Shown here piece by piece: positions 28,550-35,442 of a stretch of DNA of 39,716 nucleotides. The position numbers were made by a program, and so were the translations under genes. This stretch comes from Lentisphaeria bacterium (GTDB lineage Bacteria; Verrucomicrobiota; Lentisphaeria; Oligosphaerales; Oligosphaeraceae). Within the stretch, counting starts at the first letter, position 1. Each line of letters starts with the position of its first letter. The notes beneath the pieces are model-generated. The model was not told where the DNA came from, ran no database searches, and saw only the letters and a list, made by a program, of their open reading frames with translations. The stretch covers positions 1 through 39,716 of the forward strand of contig JAKSPB010000027.1 in NCBI GenBank assembly GCA_024405215.1, in the 5' to 3' direction.

Positions 28550-29396
28550 GGTCGGTCTCCGGAACGATGAGATTCAACTGTCTTTCGGAAAAACGAATCT
28601 GCAAAGGCAATGCACCATGTGGATCGCCGTCAAATTCATACGGAACGTGCGCCTCCGCCTGGATCTGCAACTCTCCCCGGCAGACACGAACAGTCCCGCA
28701 GGGAATTCCCCGGTAGAATTTCGGCAGCAGAGCCAGCCACTTTCCCAGCGACAGTTTCTGGACATACCATACCGCATATTCGTCCTCCGCAAGGCGGGGC
28801 AATGCGATTTTCAGCCCGCTGGCGATATACGGCATTCGGGTAATCAGCAGATGATTGCATTGCGGCAGGCATTCGTCATTGAGCGCAAAATCGTATTTTC
28901 TGCTGCGCAAAAGACTTTTCAGCAAGGCAAGGAGCGTCCCCGGCTTGTCTCCGAGCCATGGACGCAGGCGGTTTGCAGCAGAAGCGACCTCGGCCCCCAT
29001 GCCCAGATTGCAGGAACAAAAGAAGTTCTGGCCGTTGGCCTGAAGCACAGGGACTCGTTTCGTCACTCCCGCTTTCAGCACGCCAACCGCTTTTCCCAAG
29101 TCAAGCGGTATGTGATGGAAAGCACAGAAATCCGGACTCGTCCCCATGTAGAGGACACCGAATTTCAAATCCGGATTGGCAGATGCCAGCACACCGTCAG
29201 CAATGGCGTTGATGGTTCCGTCACCCCCGCAGGCCACCACGGCATCGCAATCCGTCTCTGCCGCAAGCCGACGCGCCTCCGGCATGTCTGCCGTGACGTG
29301 GAATACGGCCTCGGGCAACAGCGGCTCAATGGCGTGCCAGTTTTTTCCGGCACGCCCGCCATGGGATTGGGGATTGACAATGACGCAATACTTCAT
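28542..29396 (-). CDS. diacylglycerol/sphingoid-base kinase-like lipid kinase
   Basis: 284 residues from ATG 29396; longer starts would run back into the radical SAM gene. DAGK_cat domain: IVNPQSHGGRAGK at the N-terminus, VVACGGDGTINAIADGVL (GGDGT 57-61, ATP site), FGVLYMGTSPDF and FCSCNLGMGAEV, then the beta-sandwich C-terminal domain (IQAEAHVPYEFDGDPHGALPLQI), all as in YegS/DgkB and sphingosine kinases. The 'GTSPDFC' variant of the usual GT.NDFA motif is noteworthy. It would phosphorylate a lipid alcohol from ATP at the membrane. ATGA overlap with the radical SAM stop. In an operon with a serine palmitoyltransferase-like enzyme a sphingoid-like substrate is a reasonable guess. Confidence 0.87.
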   Translation of the reverse strand: MKYCVIVNPQSHGGRAGKNWHAIEPLLPEAVFHVTADMPEARRLAAETDCDAVVACGGDGTINAIADGVLASANPDLKFGVLYMGTSPDFCAFHHIPLDLGKAVGVLKAGVTKRVPVLQANGQNFFCSCNLGMGAEVASAANRLRPWLGDKPGTLLALLKSLLRSRKYDFALNDECLPQCNHLLITRMPYIASGLKIALPRLAEDEYAVWYVQKLSLGKWLALLPKFYRGIPCGTVRVCRGELQIQAEAHVPYEFDGDPHGALPLQIRFSERQLNLIVPETDHV

Positions 29397-30634
29397 TTGT
29401 AGATTCCGATGGAATCGTAGACCTTTGTCGGAGTCCCCGGCTTCCAGTTCTTCGTCAGCTTTTCCGTCACGTTCCAGGGAAGCGGCAGCTGCTCGCCGGA
29501 GCATTTCGCGATTTCCCGCGCATGAGTGCAGCAGGTCCATTCCTCGCAGGGAACTGCAAAGCATTGTCTCATGCGCTGATAGGCGGTCTCAAAAGAAACC
29601 TCCTTCAAATTGCCGAAAGAAAGATTGACGAACTCGCAGGGCTGCACATCGCCAGCAGCCCCCACATAAAACCGGTCTATGCCACCGCAGCAGCATCCGA
29701 GCATCCCCGGTGATTCCTCGAATACCTGCGCCGTCAGCACAGGCGAATGCTTTTCCTTTGAAGAATTGTACCGGAGCTGGGCCTCTGTCGCAATCCGAAT
29801 AGCCTCCTGGCTTAATTTTGAATCGAATTCCTTTCCCATCCAGGCGCCGCACGCCTTCGGATGAATCAGCTGGATGTAGTCGCACTCGTGCTCCTTGGCC
29901 AGCGCCATGATCTCATCAATGCCGCCTGCGACAATCTGTTCATCACTCAAAACCGTATTGAACCCGACGAGCATCCCGGCCAGTCGGCACTCCTTCAGAA
30001 AATTCAATGCACGCTGCCAGGAGCCAGGCATACCGGTAAACACATCATGCTCTTCCGGATTCACCGAATGGATGGAACTCATGATGCCAGTCACTTGAAG
30101 TTCGGCCAGGCGGTGGATTTTCTCCGGCGTCGCCGAATAGCCCGTGCTGTTCACCCATACCTCCAGCCCTTTGATTTCCTTCAGAACAGCCTCCAGACGC
30201 TCGAAACGAAGCAGCGGCTCGCCGCCCTCCACCGCCCAGGCAACGATCCCGAAATCACGCATCTTGCGGACATTCTCCAGAAGCAGCGGCAACGGCAGTT
30301 CCTCTGAAGAATCCTTGCGCTGATAACAGTGCGGGCATTTATAGGCGCATGCCTTGGAAATGGACAGGACCACGCTGACGGGACGAGGCGGATGCCTCAA
30401 CACCTTGTCTTCCATCGCCGTGAAAAACGCCGCAGAGGGATACCGCGGCATGTAGAAATCCAGTTTATACTCGCCAGACGGCAGTTTCACCAGTTTGTGC
30501 TTGAAGAAGATGCTCGTGAATTTGGATGCCTTCAGCAAAACGCCAACAGAACGGTAACGCCAGGCGCATACCAGCGACATCCTGATATAGAAGAATACTT
30601 TTTGAAGGCCTGTTATGAATCTACTCTTTTTCAT
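29393..30634 (-). CDS. radical SAM enzyme with C-terminal Cys cluster
   Basis: 413 residues. The N-terminal 80 residues are basic and partly hydrophobic (FITGLQKVFFYIRMSLVCAWRY) and may lie on the membrane. The radical SAM core has CAYKCPHC (Cys96, 100, 103), followed by AWAVEGGEPLL (SAM-binding GGEP), EVWVNSTGYSAT, GIMSSIHSVNPEEHD and VGFNTVLSD. C-terminal GMLGCCCGGIDRFYVGAAGDVQPCEF and CEEWTCCTH form a SPASM-like auxiliary cluster region. Reaction unknown; related enzymes modify peptides or small molecules. It overlaps the UbiA gene by 14 bases and the lipid kinase by four. In this setting a carbon-carbon or carbon-hydrogen chemistry on a lipid chain or head group is possible. Confidence 0.85.
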   Translation of the reverse strand: MKKSRFITGLQKVFFYIRMSLVCAWRYRSVGVLLKASKFTSIFFKHKLVKLPSGEYKLDFYMPRYPSAAFFTAMEDKVLRHPPRPVSVVLSISKACAYKCPHCYQRKDSSEELPLPLLLENVRKMRDFGIVAWAVEGGEPLLRFERLEAVLKEIKGLEVWVNSTGYSATPEKIHRLAELQVTGIMSSIHSVNPEEHDVFTGMPGSWQRALNFLKECRLAGMLVGFNTVLSDEQIVAGGIDEIMALAKEHECDYIQLIHPKACGAWMGKEFDSKLSQEAIRIATEAQLRYNSSKEKHSPVLTAQVFEESPGMLGCCCGGIDRFYVGAAGDVQPCEFVNLSFGNLKEVSFETAYQRMRQCFAVPCEEWTCCTHAREIAKCSGEQLPLPWNVTEKLTKNWKPGTPTKVYDSIGIYK

Positions 30635-31583
30635 CGCGGTACCAATTGAAAAGAATTCCGATTTCTACAAGAGACATCACTTCCAGGTATAAACCAAACG
30701 GGAAGAAAATCATCATGGACGAAAAGATCATCGCCACACAGAACTGGCAATTCAGGCAAGTCGTCCGATGATAGGTGTTGCGGACAATGGAACGCAGTAA
30801 TTGTATCAAAAGGACTGTCACAAGAGCTGTCTGCAAAGTTCCCAGCAAGAGATTGTTTCCCAAAGGCCTCGCTGCCCCAGCAGAAAAAAACATGAAAAGA
30901 TATCCGTAGGTAATCAATGTTCCCGTCAGTGAAACTACGACAGACAGGCGCTTGGGGAAAATCACCTGAAGCGTCCGAATACCGGCCAGCCTGTCGCCTT
31001 CCACATCCTTGTAATAGCTGTTGTGGCACATGAGAAAATGCGCAGGAAGAACATAAAGCAACACATTCTGAATCAAATTCCATGGCGGCAACCCTCCCTC
31101 CACTGCCGAGTAACTGAAAAGCGCACAGCAGGAAATCGCGCAGGCATAAATCAGACAGTTCAAGACAGGAATTTTCTTGCAGATCGAATAGGCGATATTC
31201 AGCAAGCCGCCGACTGCCAGAATCGCCAGGCACCATGGATTCAGACAATAGGCAACGACTCCGAAGGCAAGCATGATGACGCCCGACAGCATCATGGCCG
31301 GCCTGGCGGGAAGCGCCCCCGTCACCATCGGACGATGCGGAGCATTGACGGCATCCTCACGCCGGTCACAGTAGTCGCTGAAAATCTGGTTCACGCCCCA
31401 GGAAAGGAAACCGATGCAAAGAACCAAGGCAACGGAAATCCACTCGCTTCTGCGTATCGTCCCGGAAGACGATAATTTCTGGAATCCCCACCACGAGACG
31501 CCGTACAGGGTTGTCGTTCCTGTTACGAAACAGTAATACAACCGCATGGAACGCAGATAATAATAAAGGAAACGTTTCATCAT
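30621..31583 (-). CDS. UbiA-family prenyltransferase
   Basis: 320 residues with about eight to nine TM helices. First Asp-rich motif: SDYCDRREDAVNAPHRPMVTG (Asp70, Asp73, Asp77), very like the NDY.DR..DA.N.P.RP motif of the ChlG/DGGGP-synthase branch, with Ser69 where Asn is usual. Second motif: YYKDVEGDRLAGIRTL (KDxEGD.xAGIRTL). The enzyme joins a prenyl diphosphate to an acceptor in the inner membrane. The acceptor could be quinone-like, glycerol-phosphate-like or the operon's lipid. It overlaps the upstream SPT-like stop by four bases and the radical SAM start by 14. Confidence 0.9.
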   Translation of the reverse strand: MMKRFLYYYLRSMRLYYCFVTGTTTLYGVSWWGFQKLSSSGTIRRSEWISVALVLCIGFLSWGVNQIFSDYCDRREDAVNAPHRPMVTGALPARPAMMLSGVIMLAFGVVAYCLNPWCLAILAVGGLLNIAYSICKKIPVLNCLIYACAISCCALFSYSAVEGGLPPWNLIQNVLLYVLPAHFLMCHNSYYKDVEGDRLAGIRTLQVIFPKRLSVVVSLTGTLITYGYLFMFFSAGAARPLGNNLLLGTLQTALVTVLLIQLLRSIVRNTYHRTTCLNCQFCVAMIFSSMMIFFPFGLYLEVMSLVEIGILFNWYRDEKE

Positions 31584-32776
31584 GCGTTTTCCTTCTGCGT
31601 TTTCAACACCCTGTCGAAGATTTCCACGGCTTCATCAATCAGGGACGTTGTGTGCGTGACCATGTAGCTGGTACGAAGCAAGGCCTGTCCTTCCGGTGTC
31701 CCAGGCGGGACAAAGGGATTCACATAGACTCCTGCGTCATACAAATCCTTTGCCGCACGCAACGTCGCCTCCAGCGTATAGGTATATAAGGGAATCACCG
31801 GCGTCGGATATTGCAGCGCAGACTCCTTTATCGGGATGTTCTTGTCCAGCAATGCCTTCCGAGTATATTGCCCAAGTTCCTGGAGCTGAAGCGGCAATTC
31901 CGGATGCGCCTCCAGATGTCGCAAGGCCGCCAGCGCCACAGCCGCATTGGCAGGCGGCAGAGATGCGGAAAAGATGAACGGACGCGAATTATGGCGCATG
32001 TAATCGATGACTTTTCGTTTTCCGGCCACAAATCCGCCCAGGGAAGCCAGGGACTTGGAAAAAGTCCCCATGAAAATATCAATGTCCTTTTCCAAACCGA
32101 AATGGAAAGCGGTTCCGCGACCACCGACGCCGATTGTTCCCAATCCATGGGCGTCATCCACCATGATTCTCGCCCCGTATTGGCGGGCCAGCCTGACGAT
32201 TTCCGGCAGATTCGCCAGATCCCCGCCAATGGAAAACAATCCGTCCACGACAATCAACGCGCCGCTCTCCTGCGGCACCCGTTCCAGGCAATTCCTCAGA
32301 CTTTCCATGTCGTTATGGCGGAAGCGGAGCATCTTGCCGTAACTCATCTGACAGGCGCAATAGATGCTGGCATGGTCTTCAATATCGCAGATGACAGTGT
32401 CATGCCTGCCGACAATACAGCTGATAATACTCAGATTGGTCTGGAATCCAGTGCCGAAAGTCAGGGCATCTTCCTGACCGAGGAATGCCGCCAGTTCATG
32501 TTCCAATTCCAGATGAAGATCAAGCGTGCCGTTCAGGAACCGGGAACCGGAACAGCCTGTGCCGTATTTTTCAAGGGCTTTCCTGCCGGCCTCCATGACT
32601 TCGGGACAGCAGGTCAACCCAAGATAATTATTGGAGCCCAGCATGATACGGCGTCTTCCTTCCATGACGACTTCTGGCCCCTGCATAGATTCAAGTACAT
32701 GGAAATATGGATATAACCCCGCCGAACGCACCGCATCTGCCCGGGTGTCATCATAGCATTTTTTCAGAATGTCCAT
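31580..32776 (-). CDS. serine palmitoyltransferase-like alpha-oxoamine synthase
   Basis: 398 residues from ATG 32776; a GTG at 32788 would add four. PLP enzyme joining an amino acid to an acyl thioester with decarboxylation. YLGLT...GSNNYLGL, KYGTGCSGSRFLNGTLDLHLELE, IEDHASIY (His135), VDDAHGLG (His210) and GTFSKSLASLGG (PLP lysine Lys241) show the family; His-Lys spacing equals that of Sphingomonas SPT. GSRFLNGT, RPFIFSASLPP and GVYVNPFVPPGTPEGQALLRTS near the end fit serine palmitoyltransferase better than KBL (glycine) or BioF (alanine). It would begin sphingoid-base synthesis from serine and palmitoyl-thioester. First gene of the seven-gene operon; the 205-bp divergent region upstream is AT-rich next to the start. 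Confidence 0.87.
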   Translation of the reverse strand: MDILKKCYDDTRADAVRSAGLYPYFHVLESMQGPEVVMEGRRRIMLGSNNYLGLTCCPEVMEAGRKALEKYGTGCSGSRFLNGTLDLHLELEHELAAFLGQEDALTFGTGFQTNLSIISCIVGRHDTVICDIEDHASIYCACQMSYGKMLRFRHNDMESLRNCLERVPQESGALIVVDGLFSIGGDLANLPEIVRLARQYGARIMVDDAHGLGTIGVGGRGTAFHFGLEKDIDIFMGTFSKSLASLGGFVAGKRKVIDYMRHNSRPFIFSASLPPANAAVALAALRHLEAHPELPLQLQELGQYTRKALLDKNIPIKESALQYPTPVIPLYTYTLEATLRAAKDLYDAGVYVNPFVPPGTPEGQALLRTSYMVTHTTSLIDEAVEIFDRVLKTQKENA

Positions 32777-32846
32777 TTGCAGATTCACTTGAGGTTTCCG
32801 AAGTAAAAGATATGATAAGATAATACTTATTTTTCTGCCGGAACCG

Positions 32847-32878
32847 GCGCAACCCGCGCAAGGATGCGCGGGTTGCGC
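32847..32878. promoter_or_regulatory. perfect 13-14-bp hairpin in the divergent SPT/lactonase promoter region
   Basis: Arms GCGCAACCCGCGC (32847-32859) and GCGCGGGTTGCGC (32866-32878), with A60-T65 extending the stem to close an AGGA tetraloop. It is upstream of both divergent genes, so it is not an ordinary terminator of either. No T tract follows on the plus strand beyond TTCTT. It may be a cis-regulatory hairpin or end an unannotated small transcript. A smaller CCCCAT/ATGGGG repeat (32927-32932, 32946-32951) lies nearer the lactonase gene. Confidence 0.4.
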
Positions 32879-32981
32879 TTCTTCCGAGCAAGATGCCTAG
32901 CCTTTGAACGCACCCGCAAGAGAATCCCCCATGTCGTGCTAAAGTATGGGGCAACGCCAATTCAACTTGCCCCCCTCCTCC

Positions 32982-34019
32982 ATGTCTTCCTCAAAAATCT
33001 TCTATCTTACCGCCTGTGGAACCGATGAAGCAAGCGGCATCTACCAGGCGTGCCTGGAAAACGGCCTCTATCGACAGCTGGATTTCGTGCGCCAGGACCA
33101 TGCCAGCTACTTGGCCTTCTCCGAAGACCACAGCCTCCTCTATGTCGCCCTGGAAGGCAAACAAAAGGGCGGCCTGGCCTCCTATGCCATCCAGCCAGAC
33201 GGCTCCCTGAAGAAGCTGGACGAGCTTCTCACCCCCGGCATGGGCTACTGCCACCTGGCCGTCGTGCCCGGCGGGAAATTCATCTATGTGGCCAACTATT
33301 CCGATGGCTTCCTGATGCGCTTTTCCTTGGACCACGGGAAGATCCTGGATTATGAAATCGTCGACAGGCACGCCGGGCACGGTCCTTATGTCGGCCGCCA
33401 GGAGACGCCTCACGTCCACTACACCATCCTCACGCCGGACAAGAAATATCTCTGCACCGTCGATCTGGGCATCGACCGCATAGACGCCTATCCACTGAAT
33501 GACGACGGCACCGTCGACGTAGCCAACGCCAAACGCAGCGCCATCGTCCCCGCGGGATCCGGTCCCCGACACTTCATCTTCGCCAAGGACGGCAAGACCG
33601 CCTATCTGCTCAACGAACTGGCCAACACGGCCATGGTCATGGACTACGCGGACGGCATCTTCTCCATCCGGCAGACCCTCCCCACGCTTCCTGCACAGCT
33701 GCACTCCTTCAGCAAGGCGTCCGCCATCCGCTTCTCCCCCGACCAGCGCTTCCTCTTCGCATCCAACCGCGGCTACGACACCATCGCCACCTATGCCGTC
33801 CAACCAGACGGCTCCCTGAAGCCCCACGCGCTGGATTTCATCGGCGGCCAAGGCCCGCGGGACTTCAATTTCCTGCCAGACGGAAAGACAATCTTCGTCG
33901 GCTGCGAAAACTCCAACAACGCGTTCCTCTTCGACTACGACGCCACGACAGGACGAATGACGCCCAACGGCGATACCCTGCCGCAGATCACCCGTCCCAT
34001 CTGCATTCTCTGGCTGTAA
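32982..34019 (+). CDS. lactonase family beta-propeller protein (6-phosphogluconolactonase type)
   Basis: 345 residues from ATG 32982 (SSSKIFYLTACGTDEASGIYQ, the usual start; an ATG at 32946 would add 12 non-conserved residues). Seven-bladed propeller with repeating PDG-S and PDKKYL elements: YVALEGKQKGGLASYAIQPDGSL, HLAVVPGGKFIYVANYSDG, HVHYTILTPDKKYLCTVDLGID, GPRHFIFAKDGKTAYLLNEL, RFSPDQRFLFASNRG and GPRDFNFLPDGKTIFVGCEN. This is the Pgl (YkgB/YbhE) family, which opens 6-phosphogluconolactone in the pentose phosphate pathway; related members hydrolyse other sugar lactones. No signal peptide. It faces the SGNH hydrolase convergently. Confidence 0.9.
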   Translation: MSSSKIFYLTACGTDEASGIYQACLENGLYRQLDFVRQDHASYLAFSEDHSLLYVALEGKQKGGLASYAIQPDGSLKKLDELLTPGMGYCHLAVVPGGKFIYVANYSDGFLMRFSLDHGKILDYEIVDRHAGHGPYVGRQETPHVHYTILTPDKKYLCTVDLGIDRIDAYPLNDDGTVDVANAKRSAIVPAGSGPRHFIFAKDGKTAYLLNELANTAMVMDYADGIFSIRQTLPTLPAQLHSFSKASAIRFSPDQRFLFASNRGYDTIATYAVQPDGSLKPHALDFIGGQGPRDFNFLPDGKTIFVGCENSNNAFLFDYDATTGRMTPNGDTLPQITRPICILWL

Positions 34020-34040
34020 TGAAGGGAACGATATCCTTCA
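34020..34040. terminator. short hairpin after the lactonase gene
   Basis: TGAAGG (34020-34025) and CCTTCA (34035-34040) with a nine-base loop directly after the lactonase stop. No clear T tract; weak candidate. The rest of the 123-bp convergent gap has GCAATTGCAAAAG at 34046-34058, similar to the TTGCAAAAG motif elsewhere. Confidence 0.3.
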
Positions 34041-34142
34041 AATGCAATTGCAAAAGTGCCCCAAACGACTTTCGCTACTGCCTCTTCTGTTTCTTGCGTA
34101 TTTTAGATATATTGTCCCCGTGAAAACGGGATTGTCAGACAC

Positions 34143-35255
34143 CTACCGACTTGCCAGGGCTTCCTGGAGCACGGGCAGAATTGTCCGGAACATCCGCTGG
34201 AAGCCCAGGTCGTTGGGATGGCAGCCATCCACGGTGCACATCTCGCGGTCCGGTCCATCGAAAAGAGTATCGCCGTCAATGAACCAGACCTTCCGGTCTC
34301 CTGCGGCGACGGCATGATCGTAGGTATCCCGGATGATCTGCCGACGCAATTCATTCCGCTCTTCAATGCACTTGCTACGGAAATTCGGCTTGGAAATCAA
34401 AATGACGGGCAGCTGCGGATGCGCCTCGCGAATCCGTCGGAACATCTTCTCGTGGGTCTTGCGCAGATGCTCCGCATCGGGAGCGTTGTGGTCGTAGTCC
34501 AAAACCAGACAGGAGAAATCCATTGACGCCATGAGCTCCGCCATGGCGTCCTCGCCGCGGCAACCGCCGGAATTTCCGAAATTCACTTGCTCTGCATCCA
34601 CCTCGCGGCACAGAAGACTCGTGTAGGCATTGCCCGGATGGGACGCACAGCCCCCCTGGGTGATGCTGCTTCCGTAGAAGCAAATCGGCTTGTCAATACG
34701 ATGAGGCGTCGGCGCGGAAATCACACAGCTGGGATTGAAGCCCAGCTCCAGTTTTTCCACGCCGCTATACATGGGCAGATTCAGAATGAAATCGCGCTCC
34801 ACATCGCGCCAGGGCTCCCAGTCGCCGTAAAGATTCTGGAGACAAGTCGGAGGCGTGCCCTCGGGCTTGGGATTTTCCAGCCCCTTGGACACGGCGGAGA
34901 CCCAATGCCACTCCTCGCCATCCCGGCAGTAGAGATCGAAGCCACGGCTGCCCATCCGGCACATGTTGTTGGAATCGTGTGCTTCACGCAACGTCGCCCG
35001 CAGAAAGACGTATTCCGGCTTGGCCCGGAAGCGGACGGCGGCGCCCGCGGTATGGCAGACGTGCATGGAGAAGTAGGGATTGTCGTATTGCGCGACCACC
35101 CGCGCCCGAAGCTCCTCCGGGAAGCGCACGAAGGGAATGCCGTCAGTCATCTGGTCTTTCAGTGGCAGCCCTTCCAAGGTGAAAGGCGCCTGGGGAATAC
35201 GGTAGAACCGCACCGGCCACTCTTCGATCTTCTCGTCAATGTATTGCATCGCCAT
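34143..35255 (-). CDS. SGNH/GDSL-family hydrolase with GxDLY N-terminal domain
   Basis: 370 residues. The N-terminal beta domain (about 1-185) contains RMGSRGFDLYC, the GxDLY signature (PF14607-like). The catalytic SGNH part begins FYGSSITQGG (Ser197 nucleophile), followed by NFGNSGGCRG (Gly/Asn oxyanion residues), VLDYDHNAPD and the Asp343-His346 pair in VDGCHPNDLGF. No signal peptide is seen, so it may act inside the cell. The family includes carbohydrate esterases that remove acetyl groups. Neighbouring sugar transporters and glycosidases support a glycan role. A second start three codons in (Met3) is possible. It is divergent from the first MFS gene across 187 bases. Confidence 0.87.
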   Translation of the reverse strand: MAMQYIDEKIEEWPVRFYRIPQAPFTLEGLPLKDQMTDGIPFVRFPEELRARVVAQYDNPYFSMHVCHTAGAAVRFRAKPEYVFLRATLREAHDSNNMCRMGSRGFDLYCRDGEEWHWVSAVSKGLENPKPEGTPPTCLQNLYGDWEPWRDVERDFILNLPMYSGVEKLELGFNPSCVISAPTPHRIDKPICFYGSSITQGGCASHPGNAYTSLLCREVDAEQVNFGNSGGCRGEDAMAELMASMDFSCLVLDYDHNAPDAEHLRKTHEKMFRRIREAHPQLPVILISKPNFRSKCIEERNELRRQIIRDTYDHAVAAGDRKVWFIDGDTLFDGPDREMCTVDGCHPNDLGFQRMFRTILPVLQEALASR

Positions 35256-35442
35256 GACAAAATGCCTTTATGCTTTCAACAGGGAATTTACATCTTTTCC
35301 GGATACTATAGCCCTGAAACACAATATTGCTCCTTCCATAAATATTCCTCAAGAAAAGTACGTGGCGACAGCTTACCCAGCCTTTTGGCGAACTATATTA
35401 AAGCAACGTAAAAATCCCTTCGCCCCCTTCCATCATCCTCAA

